From positions 248,001-312,000 of the forward strand of contig NZ_JBIQVZ010000004.1 of the NCBI RefSeq assembly GCF_044335535.1: a stretch of DNA of 64,000 nt, given 5' to 3'. Source of the DNA: Mariniflexile sp044335535 (GTDB lineage Bacteria > Bacteroidota > Bacteroidia > Flavobacteriales > Flavobacteriaceae). Each line of letters starts with the position of its first letter. Position 1 is the stretch's first letter. Below, one piece after another: positions 43,033-52,966 of the stretch. The notes beneath the pieces were generated by a model. The model made no database searches and was not told the origin of the DNA. It saw only the letters and a list, made by a program, of their open reading frames with translations. The position numbers were made by a program, and so were the translations under genes.

Positions 43033-44220
43033 ATGAAGAATCTTATAAATAAGGTTTTAGGCCTGTGCTTATTTCTATTGGTAATTTCTTGTAAACAAGA
43101 AGCAAACAAAAGTAAAAATGAATCGTATCAACTAGAAGGGCAAATTGCAGGTCTAGTAAATGGTACGGTTGTAGAACTAGTTCCGGGAGCTACACATTCC
43201 AGAGAGCCAGCTGTTGCAGAAACAGCACTTACAGATGGAAAGTTTTCCTTTTCGGGTAAACTAAAGGAACCTCGTTTTTTTTATATCATGTTTAGTAACA
43301 ATAAAGGGGTAATTCCCGTTATGTTGGAAAATTCAAATATTAGAATAACAGCAACAGGAACGGTTTCAGATTCAGAAAATGGGAGAATTAGTTTTAAAGA
43401 CAAAGTCGTAGAAGGTTCAGAATCTCAAGACTATTATCTTAAAGAAACAGCCTTTAGAAACGAATTAAATAAAGATTACCAAGATTATCATAAAGGCACA
43501 GAAGAGTTGGTTAAAATTTACGCTAAAGCCCGTGTAGATGGTAATAAAAAGATAATGGACTCCATAGGAAATATGCCAGAGTATAAATCATTTGAGCAAA
43601 AAGAGAAGGCCTTTTTCGATAAGGTAAAGTTAACTTCCGAAAATCTTATAGCTAAACATAAAGATAGCTGGTGGGGGCCTTTTTTTATGTTGACTCAGTA
43701 TTCATATTTTACGCCTGAGCAAAAACCAGTTTTCGAACAGTTTTCCGAAGCAGCCAAAAATAGTTATTATGGGAAAGTAGCAAGAGAGGAGTTGTACCCT
43801 AAATCATTGATAGGAACCAATGTTGCCAATTTTAGTTTAAAAGATAAAGATGGCAAATCTTTTAAAGCTAAAGACATTATTTCTGGTAAAAAGTATATTC
43901 TAATAGATTTTTGGGCATCATGGTGCGCACCATGCCGTAAAGAAATTCCTAATTTAAATGAGGCTTATGAAAATTATTCGGATAAAGGATTCGAAATTCT
44001 TAGCATCTCCATTGATAAAGATGAAAAAGCATGGCACAAAGCATTGGGGCAAGAAAGTATGCCTTGGCCAAATCTATATGATGATGGTAAAGTGAGTAAT
44101 TCGTTTAAAGTAAAAGCTATACCCGCTACTTTTTTAGTTGATGAAAATGGTGTTGTTGTCGAGGATAATTTAAGAGGTAAGGCTTTAGAAGAAAAATTAG
44201 CGGAACTATTAAAATCATAG
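43033..44220 (+). CDS. TlpA-type thioredoxin lipoprotein with DUF4369 domain, first copy
   Basis: A 395-residue lipoprotein (LLVISC, Cys20). Residues about 33-130 look like the DUF4369 beta-domain (LEGQIAGLVNGTVVELVPG), about 140-250 are helical, and about 260-395 form a TlpA/AhpC-type thioredoxin fold with active site WCAPC (Cys298, Cys301) and the cis-Pro in VKAIPATFLV. It would exchange disulfides at the periplasm or outer membrane. It is paired with a second copy 16 bases downstream and lies between SusCD and an M16 peptidase, so I infer reduction of disulfides in an imported peptide or protein. DsbD encoded further along could supply electrons. Confidence 0.9.
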   Translation: MKNLINKVLGLCLFLLVISCKQEANKSKNESYQLEGQIAGLVNGTVVELVPGATHSREPAVAETALTDGKFSFSGKLKEPRFFYIMFSNNKGVIPVMLENSNIRITATGTVSDSENGRISFKDKVVEGSESQDYYLKETAFRNELNKDYQDYHKGTEELVKIYAKARVDGNKKIMDSIGNMPEYKSFEQKEKAFFDKVKLTSENLIAKHKDSWWGPFFMLTQYSYFTPEQKPVFEQFSEAAKNSYYGKVAREELYPKSLIGTNVANFSLKDKDGKSFKAKDIISGKKYILIDFWASWCAPCRKEIPNLNEAYENYSDKGFEILSISIDKDEKAWHKALGQESMPWPNLYDDGKVSNSFKVKAIPATFLVDENGVVVEDNLRGKALEEKLAELLKS

Positions 44221-44236
44221 GTAAAAAATTATTAAG

Positions 44237-45394
44237 ATGAAAAAAGTAATATTAAAAAGTTGTGTGTTAATTTTTATAGTACTATTAACTTCATGTGTAG
44301 ATAAACCATCAAATAAAACATTCTCCGGTTATATTATTAATGGCCAAATAGAAAATATGTCAGAAGGGATTGTATACCTTGAAACCACAGAAGAGGGTAA
44401 TCAAGTAATCGATTCTGCAATAGTTACACAAGGTGAATTTTCATTTCAAGGGCAGGTTCAAAAACCCTTTTTATATAGTATAAAAGAAAAGGATAAACCA
44501 TATGGAGCCACGTTTATTTTAGAAAATGAAATTATAACTTTCCATGGAAAAAAAGATTCTTTGTATTTGGCTGAAGTTAAAGGAGCAAAACAAGATTCTA
44601 TTTACAAATCGTATTATAAAAATGAATTTTCAAAAATTCAAAAAGTAGCATTTCCAGTATACCAGTTTTCAGATTCATTACATAAAATTGATGCTTTAGA
44701 TGCTAGCATAGAAAAGGGTGAGCTTTCAAAAAAGCATCAAGCTATAATGGATGAAAAATGGAAAAAGCTCGATACACTTTCTATTAAATTGACTTCAGAA
44801 TATGTTGCTAAACATTCAAATGCTTTAGGGGCTGCTTTAGTAATAAACGAACGCTTTATTGTATATCCTAATCCAGAGGTAGCCAAAAAATTATACGAAA
44901 TATTAACACCAGAAGTGAAGCAATCGTTTTACGGAAAAAAAGTAAAATCTGCATTAGAAACCTTCGAAAGAGTATCCGTTGGTGTTTTTGCTCCAGAATT
45001 TTCACAAGAAACCCCTGAAGGCAAAGAAATGAAGTTGTCAGATTTTAAAGGTAAATACGTTCTAATCGATTTTTGGGCTAGTTGGTGTGGACCTTGCAGA
45101 AAAGAAAATCCAAACGTTGTTATTGCGTACAACAACTATAAGGATAAAGGTTTTGAAGTTTTTGGTGTGTCTTTAGATGATAAAAAAGATAAATGGATTC
45201 AAGCCATTGAAAAAGATGGATTAACATGGCCTCATGTTTCAGATCTTAAAGGGTTTAAAAATGAAGCAGCACAGCTATACGGGGTACAGGCCATCCCTCA
45301 AAATTTCTTGGTATCTCCTGATGGTAAAATTTTAGCAGTAAATTTAAAAGGAGAGGAATTGCAAGAAAAACTGGCTGAAATTTTTAAAGAGTAA
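44237..45394 (+). CDS. TlpA-type thioredoxin lipoprotein with DUF4369 domain, second copy
   Basis: A 385-residue lipoprotein (LLTSC, Cys20) with the same layout as its neighbour: DUF4369-like domain (YIINGQIENMSEGIVYLETT), helical middle, thioredoxin domain with WCGPC (Cys284, Cys287) and VQAIPQNFLV. The Gly-Pro versus Ala-Pro centre suggests a different redox potential from the first copy. The two arose by tandem duplication but have diverged strongly outside the active site. An inverted repeat directly overlaps its stop codon. Confidence 0.9.
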   Translation: MKKVILKSCVLIFIVLLTSCVDKPSNKTFSGYIINGQIENMSEGIVYLETTEEGNQVIDSAIVTQGEFSFQGQVQKPFLYSIKEKDKPYGATFILENEIITFHGKKDSLYLAEVKGAKQDSIYKSYYKNEFSKIQKVAFPVYQFSDSLHKIDALDASIEKGELSKKHQAIMDEKWKKLDTLSIKLTSEYVAKHSNALGAALVINERFIVYPNPEVAKKLYEILTPEVKQSFYGKKVKSALETFERVSVGVFAPEFSQETPEGKEMKLSDFKGKYVLIDFWASWCGPCRKENPNVVIAYNNYKDKGFEVFGVSLDDKKDKWIQAIEKDGLTWPHVSDLKGFKNEAAQLYGVQAIPQNFLVSPDGKILAVNLKGEELQEKLAEIFKE

Positions 45395-45436
45395 AACAAT
45401 TATAATGCGGTACTAGAACCTTTTTATAATTGTTTT
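45393..45436. terminator. 13-bp perfect inverted repeat after the thioredoxin genes
   Basis: AAAACAATTATAA (45393-45405) and TTATAATTGTTTT (45424-45436) enclose 18 bases and start inside the stop codon. AT-rich stem, T-run within the stem end. It probably ends the sigma/SusCD/thioredoxin transcript. Confidence 0.7.
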
Positions 45437-45888
45437 GCGCCACTATTAAAACCGTTTGGTAAAACTAAATCACAACTTTTATTTAAATTTCCATATAGGA
45501 GAGGAACATTGATATTAAACTAATCTATTTGAAAGACTACCAAAATGTATTTGACAAGTTTAAGTACTATTTAATTTATTCAAGTTCCCTAAACTAAGGT
45601 GCACAATAGGTTTTTGTATTTTGAATTGCAAAACATAACACAACTAAAAATACTTCAAGACAAAGCTATAGGAACCTATTATATAGTAGATGATGAACTA
45701 TGGTGGTAATAGTTGTAGGTTTCTATTACTAAACTTATGATTTAAAACAATGTTTGTCCCCGTAATCTAAGTCTATGATTTTAGTTTCTCTAATAGAATG
45801 GCAAACACTAAGCTCAAGGAATTATTTAACATTTCATTAATAGGGGTCACTACTTAAATGAGCGTCTCTATAATAAAACAATAAAAAC
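45437..45888. other. Intergenic region before the M16 peptidase gene
   Basis: About 450 bases with no credible open frame. It separates the AT-rich thioredoxin genes from the more GC-rich peptidase gene and should hold a separate promoter. I see no long palindrome in it. Confidence 0.55.
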
Positions 45889-48687
45889 ATGACTCAAAAA
45901 ACACAAATTAAGACCATTATTTTTTTGCTTTCTATAGTATTCACGATTCAGAATATTATGGCACAAGAAAGTGCGTCTAAATTCAAAAAAGTTCAAGAAT
46001 TGGGCGGTATTGAAGAATATCTTTACGTTCCCAATGGCATAAACCTATTGTTGGTCCAGGACAATTCAGCACCTGTTGTTACCGTTCAGATTGTTTACAG
46101 AGTGGGCTCAAAGCACGAAGTGCCCGGAAATACCGGTTCTACCCATCTATTGGAGCACCTGAATTTTAAGGGAACGCCCACTTTTAATAAAAAAAATGGC
46201 AATGCCATATTCAATGTACTGCAGGGCATGGGCGCTCAAATGAACGCCACGACTTGGAACGACAGGACAAACTATTACGAGACCATTCCCAGCGATAAAA
46301 TAGAGACGGCCCTTCACATAGAAGCCGACAGGATGCGCAATTCATTACTGCTCAAAGAGGATAAAGAAGCAGAAATGACCGTGGTCCGAAACGAGTTTGA
46401 ACGGGGCGAGAACGACCCAAACAGGCTTTTGAGCAAGGAAATATGGGCAACGGCCTACATGGCACATCCATACCACCACACTACCATTGGATGGCGTTCG
46501 GATATCGAGAATATGCCCATAGAAGTGCTGAGGGATTTTTACAATACATATTACTGGCCGGACAATGCCACCTTAACAATTATAGGCGATTACCAAAAGG
46601 AAGACTTGTTCAAGCTTGTGGACAGGTATTTTGGAAGCATTACCAGAGCACCACACAGCATGCCACAGCCCTACACCGAAGAGCCGGAGCAATTTGGACC
46701 AAGAAGAGTGACGGTCAAAAAACCGGGGAGACAGGCCATTGTTACCATTGGATATAAAATCCCGGGAATGTTACATGAAGATTTACCGGCTTTGAATGTT
46801 TTGAGCCAAATAATGGGAAGAGGTACATCATCCATAATAAACAAAACGTTTGTGGACAACGGCACCGCACTTTACGGTTATGCAAGTGCATCCGAATTTA
46901 AAGAAGTTGGTATGTTTACCATATCACTAGGGTTTGCTCCAGAAAAAAAACATGAAGATATCAATGCGGACATGCTGGACATGGTCGAAAAAGTCAAAAA
47001 AGAAGGAGTGCTGCAAGAAGATGTGGACCGTATCGTAGCAAAGTTAAGTGCACAGACCATTCTGTCCAGAGACGGTTCCGGCAGCATTGCGGGCCAACTT
47101 ACCGAAGCTATAGCAGGAGGCGATTGGAAAGACTATATTACGGGAACGGAAAGGTTAAGTAAAGTAAGCGCAGAAGATGTAAAACGTGTAGCCAATACGT
47201 ATTTAAAAGAAGACCAAAGTACCACAGGCTATTTTGTGCCCCAAATACCAGGGTCAAATAACCAAAACGATACACAACCTGTTCAGTTTACACCACAAGA
47301 AGGTAAATATTTCTTCAGAGCCCCTGGCTCGCAGAACCACGAAGAAAAAACTGGAACACCTTATAGGGCATTAGCGGAAACAAGCCCTGCTTATGAAACC
47401 CTGGAAGTTTCAGATAAAGGAAATAAGTTCGAAAGAAAACAAGTCGCTGGAATTGATGTAATCTCAGCCAAAACAGGCGCTAAAGACTTTGTAACGGTAA
47501 GTGCCAGTTTTCCAATAGGAAGTTATCTAAACACAGGCAAAAACGAAGAAATACCAAGCCTAACAGCCCAAATGCTGAGTAAGGGCACACTAAAGAGCGA
47601 CAAGTTTAAATTCTCTGAAAAACTTGAAAAACTGGGAGTGTCCCTAAACGTAAACGCATCAACATATACCGTTAACATCAGTTTTAAAAACTTAAAAAAA
47701 GATGTGCACACGGTAATGGCTTTATTAGCAGAAGAACTCAGGTACCCATTGTTCGATGCCAAGGAATTTGATTTACTGAAAACACAGCGCATCAACAGTC
47801 TAAAACAAAGCCTTACAGATCCGGAGATCCAAGGAAACATTGCGCTGTTACAGGCCATGTACCCAAAAGGACACCCCAACTATCAAACGGATACGGAAAC
47901 AACCATCAAAAATATAGAGTCTGTTACTTTGGAAGATTTAAAAACCTTCCATAAAACCTATTTTGGACCAGCGGGAATGCACTTGGTAGCCGTGGGCGAT
48001 GTGGACACAAAGCAGCTTTATGCCTCCATAAACGACGCCTTTAAAGGATGGAAAGGCGGTGTAACAACCAAAGCAGCCGTTATAGAACCCAGTAAGGCAA
48101 ATGCAGTCACAAAAGTTATAACAATACCACAAAAGTCCAGTGCAAACATGTACATAGGCCAATATACGGGCATTGAGAGAAACCATAAGGATTTCATACC
48201 CTTTTATATTGGGACAAATATTTTAGGAGGCGGTTTTTCAGGAAGATTGATGCAGACCGTAAGGGACAGGGACGGCCTCACTTATGGAATCTATGCGAGC
48301 CATTCCGGTCATACCAATGCAGGCGGTTATTGGAACGTAGAAGCAACGTTTAACCCTTCCTTGTTCCAGAAAGGATTGGATGCTTCTATGGTTGAGATAA
48401 AAAAATGGGTAAAAGATGGAGTTACCGAAAAAGAATTGGCAACCATAAAAACAAACCTAACGGGAAGCTTTAAGGTAGGTATGGCAACAACGGCAGGATT
48501 ATCAAGAACCATATTGAGTTTTGTTGAGCGAGGGCTGGAACCAAGTTATATGGACCAGTACCCTAAAGATATCGAAGCGGCCACTTTAGATCAAGTGAAT
48601 GATGCCATTAAAAAGTACATTGATTTGGATAAGTTGATCCTAATAAAATCAGGTTCCTTGGATGAAAACGGCCAGCCACTGGAATAA
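45889..48687 (+). CDS. M16 family zinc metallopeptidase (two-domain)
   Basis: A 932-residue insulinase/pitrilysin-type peptidase with a signal peptide ending IMAQ. The inverted zinc motif HLLEH is at residues 86-90 (His86, Glu89, His90) and the third ligand is probably Glu169 in VVRNEFERGEND. A second M16 domain starts near 520 and has lost the zinc motif, as normal for the non-catalytic half. The substrate loop GGGFSGRLMQTVRDRDGLTY is intact. M16 enzymes degrade unfolded peptides of a few kDa inside a closed chamber. The genes around it suggest a peptide imported by SusCD and reduced by thioredoxins. G+C is clearly higher here than in neighbouring genes. Confidence 0.94.
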   Translation: MTQKTQIKTIIFLLSIVFTIQNIMAQESASKFKKVQELGGIEEYLYVPNGINLLLVQDNSAPVVTVQIVYRVGSKHEVPGNTGSTHLLEHLNFKGTPTFNKKNGNAIFNVLQGMGAQMNATTWNDRTNYYETIPSDKIETALHIEADRMRNSLLLKEDKEAEMTVVRNEFERGENDPNRLLSKEIWATAYMAHPYHHTTIGWRSDIENMPIEVLRDFYNTYYWPDNATLTIIGDYQKEDLFKLVDRYFGSITRAPHSMPQPYTEEPEQFGPRRVTVKKPGRQAIVTIGYKIPGMLHEDLPALNVLSQIMGRGTSSIINKTFVDNGTALYGYASASEFKEVGMFTISLGFAPEKKHEDINADMLDMVEKVKKEGVLQEDVDRIVAKLSAQTILSRDGSGSIAGQLTEAIAGGDWKDYITGTERLSKVSAEDVKRVANTYLKEDQSTTGYFVPQIPGSNNQNDTQPVQFTPQEGKYFFRAPGSQNHEEKTGTPYRALAETSPAYETLEVSDKGNKFERKQVAGIDVISAKTGAKDFVTVSASFPIGSYLNTGKNEEIPSLTAQMLSKGTLKSDKFKFSEKLEKLGVSLNVNASTYTVNISFKNLKKDVHTVMALLAEELRYPLFDAKEFDLLKTQRINSLKQSLTDPEIQGNIALLQAMYPKGHPNYQTDTETTIKNIESVTLEDLKTFHKTYFGPAGMHLVAVGDVDTKQLYASINDAFKGWKGGVTTKAAVIEPSKANAVTKVITIPQKSSANMYIGQYTGIERNHKDFIPFYIGTNILGGGFSGRLMQTVRDRDGLTYGIYASHSGHTNAGGYWNVEATFNPSLFQKGLDASMVEIKKWVKDGVTEKELATIKTNLTGSFKVGMATTAGLSRTILSFVERGLEPSYMDQYPKDIEAATLDQVNDAIKKYIDLDKLILIKSGSLDENGQPLE

Positions 48688-48833
48688 AATGACATGTTGG
48701 TCAATTAATAACTTTGTTTGGATTAGTCAATTCAAAGCGGTTATTGGATAGGGCCGTTACGGCCCTATCTTTAAAAAACCTTAAAGAAGGGATTAATAAG
48801 ATCAATAACAAGAACGTAAACCAAGCACCTATT

Positions 48834-49280
48834 ATGAAAAAAACAATCATCTTTATTACACTATTAATTTATGCCACAGGTAGCGCCCAAATCCTTGAGC
48901 CGGTAAAATGGACCACCTCGGTAACCAAAATTTCGAATACGGAGTATGAACTAGTGGCCATGGCCACCATAGAAAAAAATTGGCACCTGTATTCACAAAC
49001 GGTTCCGGATGATGGTCCCATACCCACAAACTTCACCTTTGAGGGCAATGGCAATTACCTAAAAAAGGGAAACACCACTGAAGAGAAAGGGCATACCATA
49101 GACGACCCCATATTTGATATGAAGATCACATATTTCGAGAACAAGGCTTTCTTTAAACAACGTATAAAGCTTAAGGAAAAAGCCCCCTTTAAGGTAAACG
49201 CAACGGTCGAGTTTATGGTTTGTGATGACAGTAGGTGCTTGCCGCCTACCGAAGTAGATCTAGTGTTCAATATAAAATAA
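48834..49280 (+). CDS. Stand-alone DsbD N-terminal domain protein
   Basis: A 148-residue exported protein (signal MKKTIIFITLLIYATGSAQ). It corresponds to the periplasmic N-terminal domain of DsbD (DsbC-like, 'disulfide bond corrector') and ends where the DsbD membrane part would begin. The two redox cysteines are present in VCDDSRCLPP (Cys130, Cys135). It closely resembles the same domain of the next gene, so it is a tandem partial duplication. A longer frame from TTG at 48714 adds an implausible N-terminus. It may serve as a soluble electron shuttle from DsbD to the TlpA-type proteins. Confidence 0.85.
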   Translation: MKKTIIFITLLIYATGSAQILEPVKWTTSVTKISNTEYELVAMATIEKNWHLYSQTVPDDGPIPTNFTFEGNGNYLKKGNTTEEKGHTIDDPIFDMKITYFENKAFFKQRIKLKEKAPFKVNATVEFMVCDDSRCLPPTEVDLVFNIK

Positions 49281-49293
49281 ATATTAACATAAA

Positions 49294-51258
49294 ATGAAAA
49301 GACTTTTATTGACACTAAGTGTTTTGTTGTTATCCATAACAAGCAATTCACAAGTCCTTAATCCCGTAAAATGGGCGACTTCAGTAGTGAAGTTATCAGA
49401 CACGGAATATGAACTGATCTCTACGGCCACCATAGAACCCGGTTGGCATTTATATTCGCAAATTGTACCTGAAGATGGCCCCATAGCGACAACATTTACG
49501 TATGATGATAGCGACGGGAATTTTAAAACAATAGGGAATACTACAGAAGAAGCAGGGCATACGGTAGATGATCCCGTTTTTGAAATGAAGATTAAGTATT
49601 TCGAAAATACGGCCGTCTTCAAGCAAAAAATAGAACTGTTAAAAGAAGTAAGTACGGTTATGGCATTTGTGGAATTCATGGTCTGCGACGATGCTAGGTG
49701 TTTGCCGCCAACAGAGATTGACCTCGTATTCAACCTATCCGATAAAACACCCACAGGGACAGAAACAATACTAACAGAAACCAAGGTTTCAAAAGAAGGG
49801 AAAGGCACGGATCCAGCGTCAAACAAAGGGCTTTGGTCCATATTTTTTATAGCCTTTTTATCAGGCTTTGCAGCTTTGTTGACACCATGCGTGTTCCCCA
49901 TGATCCCCATGACGGTAAGCTTCTTTACCAAGCAGAGCAAAACCAAAGCAGCAGGAATAAAAAACGCCATTATTTATGGCATCTGTATTATTGTAATCTA
50001 TGTGCTATTGGGAACGGCCGTAACAGGCATCTTCGGTGCCGATGCCCTGAATGCTCTAGCAACCAATGTATGGTTTAATATTATTTTCTTTTTGTTATTG
50101 GTTGTTTTTGCGGTATCCTTTTTAGGGGCTTTTGAAATTATGCTGCCCAACTCTTGGGCAAATAAAGTGGATTCACAAGCAGACCGTGGCGGACTCATAG
50201 GCATCTTTTTTATGGCATTGGCATTGGCCATCGTGTCATTTTCCTGTACAGGACCCATTGTTGGTACCTTATTGGTAGAAGCAGCCTCAAAGGGCGGACT
50301 AGCACCTATTATAGGGATGTTGGGTTTCTCATTAGCCATTGCGTTACCGTTTGCTTTGTTTGCCGCTTTCCCAGGATGGTTAAACTCATTGCCAAAATCT
50401 GGTGGTTGGCTAAATACCGTTAAAGTCGTACTCGGATTTTTAGAATTAGCCCTAGCGTTTAAGTTTTTATCACAAGCCGATTTAGTATTACAAGCGCATT
50501 TTTTAGAACGTGAAGTTTTTATTTCAATATGGATTGCAATCTTCGGAGCCTTAGCCTTTTATCTATTTGGTAAAATAAAGCTCCCACATGATTCCCCATT
50601 GACCCATATTTCAGTGGGAAGATTAAGTTTGGGGTTAGTGGTGCTATCTTTCACGGTGTATATGATACCCGGTTTGTGGGGCGCTCCCCTCAATTTAATA
50701 AGTGCCTTCCCTCCACCCCTTGAGTATAGTGAATCTCCTTATGGCGTTGGCTTTTCCAAAATGGGTACCACTTCCGTTCTGGAAAACCATGAAGGTTTGC
50801 CAGATGGGGGGCATTTGTTGGCTCCTCATGATATTTTGGCATTTAACGATTATGACAAAGGTTTGGCGTACGCCAAAAAAGTGGGTAAACCCGTTATGAT
50901 AGATTTTACAGGTTGGGCCTGTGTGAATTGTAGAAAAATGGAACAGAACGTTTGGCCAAAACCGGAAATACTGAATATCCTAAAAAATGAGGTAGTGTTG
51001 ATTTCATTATACGTCGACGATAAGCGCCCATTAGAAGACCAAGAAATAGTTGAATCCCAATTACACCCTGGCAAAAAACTTAAATACATTGGTCAAAAGT
51101 GGAGTGAATTACAAACAGTGAAATATAAAGCAAATTCACAACCTTTTTATGTCTTGATGAATCATGATGTAGAAAATTTGATAGACCCTGTAGGATATAC
51201 CCCTGATGTAGAGGAATACCATGATTGGTTAAAAAAAGGTATTTCTAATTTTAAGTAA
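49294..51258 (+). CDS. dsbD: Thiol:disulfide interchange protein DsbD
   Basis: A 654-residue inner-membrane electron carrier. Signal peptide to about 19; N-terminal periplasmic domain with VCDDARCLPP (Cys131, Cys136); about eight membrane segments from 185 to 470 containing the paired cysteines in LLTPCVFPMIP and SFSCTGPIVG; C-terminal thioredoxin domain with GWACVNCRKM (Cys543, Cys546). DsbD passes electrons from cytoplasmic thioredoxin to periplasmic proteins. The gene starts 13 bases after its truncated relative. It would keep the TlpA lipoproteins of this locus reduced. Confidence 0.94.
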   Translation: MKRLLLTLSVLLLSITSNSQVLNPVKWATSVVKLSDTEYELISTATIEPGWHLYSQIVPEDGPIATTFTYDDSDGNFKTIGNTTEEAGHTVDDPVFEMKIKYFENTAVFKQKIELLKEVSTVMAFVEFMVCDDARCLPPTEIDLVFNLSDKTPTGTETILTETKVSKEGKGTDPASNKGLWSIFFIAFLSGFAALLTPCVFPMIPMTVSFFTKQSKTKAAGIKNAIIYGICIIVIYVLLGTAVTGIFGADALNALATNVWFNIIFFLLLVVFAVSFLGAFEIMLPNSWANKVDSQADRGGLIGIFFMALALAIVSFSCTGPIVGTLLVEAASKGGLAPIIGMLGFSLAIALPFALFAAFPGWLNSLPKSGGWLNTVKVVLGFLELALAFKFLSQADLVLQAHFLEREVFISIWIAIFGALAFYLFGKIKLPHDSPLTHISVGRLSLGLVVLSFTVYMIPGLWGAPLNLISAFPPPLEYSESPYGVGFSKMGTTSVLENHEGLPDGGHLLAPHDILAFNDYDKGLAYAKKVGKPVMIDFTGWACVNCRKMEQNVWPKPEILNILKNEVVLISLYVDDKRPLEDQEIVESQLHPGKKLKYIGQKWSELQTVKYKANSQPFYVLMNHDVENLIDPVGYTPDVEEYHDWLKKGISNFK

Positions 51259-51344
51259 TTCCATTTATAGTCATTTTATTTATTAAATCCCTTTAATTAA
51301 AAGTATATAGTTTGATTAAAGTAGCTTTTATTAAGACTCCATAT

Positions 51345-52853
51345 ATGAATATAACAAGTAAATTTTTTAAAGAAGACTTAGAATCAAAAGCGTTGAATTT
51401 AGAACACTATTTCGAATCGTTTAGGCAAAATATAGTTGGTATAGATCAAGAGTTTGAATCACCATATGGCAGAAAGAAAATTATCTATGCCGATTGGACA
51501 GCAAGTGGCCGATTGTACAGGCCCATTGAAGAAAAGCTTCTAAACGATATAGGGCCATTTGTGGCCAACACACACACCGAAACCTCAATTACAGGAAGTG
51601 TTATGACACATGCCTATCGTGATGCACGAAACATTATAAAAAAGCATGTCAATGCATCAAAAGACGATGTGCTGATTACCGTAGGGACAGGAATGACGGG
51701 AGCTATCAACAAATTCCAACGAATACTGGGTATTAAACTAAATGAAAATCTAAAGGATCATACAGAAGTTCCAGTAGAAAAGCGTCCCATTATTTTTGTT
51801 TCGCATATGGAGCACCACTCCAACCAAACCTCTTGGTTGGAAACCATTGCCAAAGTGGTTGTCATACCATCAAACACCAATGGTTTGCCATGTTTGGAAA
51901 GTTTGGAAAGTCTATTGATAGAGTACGGACATATACCAATAAAAATAGCGGCCATAACAGGCTGTTCCAATGTTACGGGCATCAGGACCTATTACCATGA
52001 CATTGCAAAAGTAATGCATCAAAATAATGGGTTGTGCTTTGTGGATTTTGCATGTTCCGCGCCTTATGTGCAAATTGATATGCATCCAGAAGATGAAGAG
52101 CAGTATTTGGATGCCATTACGTTTTCGCCACATAAGTTTTTGGGAGGACCGGGCACTTCGGGCGTTTTGATTTTCAATAAAAAATTATATAAAAATCTGG
52201 TACCGGACAACCCGGGCGGAGGTACCGTAAGTTACACCAATCCTTGGGGAGACCATGACTATATTGATGATATAGAAACCCGTGAGGATGGAGGTACCCC
52301 TGGTTTTTTACAAGCAATTAGAATAGCACTTTCCATTCAGCTAAAAGAAAACATGGGCATTCAGAATATTTTGGATAGGGAACATGAGCTAAATGCCATT
52401 ATTTTTGAACATTTAACTAAGATTGACAACCTTAAAATCCTAGCACCAGATCATACAGATAGGTTAGGGGTTTTTTCATTTTACATAGAAGGTGCGCACT
52501 ATAACCTAATAGTCAAATTGCTGAACGACCGTTTTGGTGTCCAGACCAGAGGTGGTTGTTCTTGTGCGGGCACTTATGGGCATTATCTGTTGAATGTGGA
52601 CGAGCCTACTTCTAAATCTATCGAAAAGAAAATATTGGAAGGCTGTTTAATGGAGCGTCCTGGATGGATCCGTATGTCCATACACCCAACCATGACAAAC
52701 GCTGAGGTCGAGTTTATCTGCCATGCCATAAAAGAGGTTGCAACAAATTTTAAAGATTGGGAAAAGGATTATACTTATAATGCTATTAAGAATGAATTTA
52801 TTCATAAAAGTAATGTTTCTGTTGAAAAAGAAATTACCAAAAGTTGGTTTTAA
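51345..52853 (+). CDS. Class V aminotransferase, cysteine-desulfurase-like
   Basis: A 502-residue PLP enzyme, no signal peptide. The PLP lysine is Lys264 in FSPHKFLGGPGTSG. The block TRGGCSCAGTYGH carries Cys405/Cys407 at the position of the catalytic cysteine loop of NifS/SufS enzymes. The ATG at 51345 is preferred to an upstream TTG at 51312. Family members cleave cysteine or selenocysteine to alanine plus sulfur, or act as other aminotransferases. Being longer than SufS by about 90 residues, it is not the housekeeping enzyme. Alanine dehydrogenase encoded next would take the alanine product. The substrate is inferred. Confidence 0.8.
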   Translation: MNITSKFFKEDLESKALNLEHYFESFRQNIVGIDQEFESPYGRKKIIYADWTASGRLYRPIEEKLLNDIGPFVANTHTETSITGSVMTHAYRDARNIIKKHVNASKDDVLITVGTGMTGAINKFQRILGIKLNENLKDHTEVPVEKRPIIFVSHMEHHSNQTSWLETIAKVVVIPSNTNGLPCLESLESLLIEYGHIPIKIAAITGCSNVTGIRTYYHDIAKVMHQNNGLCFVDFACSAPYVQIDMHPEDEEQYLDAITFSPHKFLGGPGTSGVLIFNKKLYKNLVPDNPGGGTVSYTNPWGDHDYIDDIETREDGGTPGFLQAIRIALSIQLKENMGIQNILDREHELNAIIFEHLTKIDNLKILAPDHTDRLGVFSFYIEGAHYNLIVKLLNDRFGVQTRGGCSCAGTYGHYLLNVDEPTSKSIEKKILEGCLMERPGWIRMSIHPTMTNAEVEFICHAIKEVATNFKDWEKDYTYNAIKNEFIHKSNVSVEKEITKSWF

Positions 52854-52966
52854 TTTTTGGAGACCAGTATGTTGTTTTCTTTGAAATAGGTATTATAAAA
52901 ACTAAGATACAGATTTTATGTATTTCAATATTTACAAAAATAAATTTTTAAAAAAATATAATAATT

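Noticed and set aside
43033..45394. Recent duplication of the two TlpA-type genes
   Set aside because: Domain order is the same but sequence outside the active site differs strongly, so the duplication is old.
49284..49970. Minus-strand open frame of 228 codons opposite dsbD
   Set aside because: Fully antisense to the DsbD N-terminal domain with its conserved cysteines; length comes from codon bias on the coding strand.
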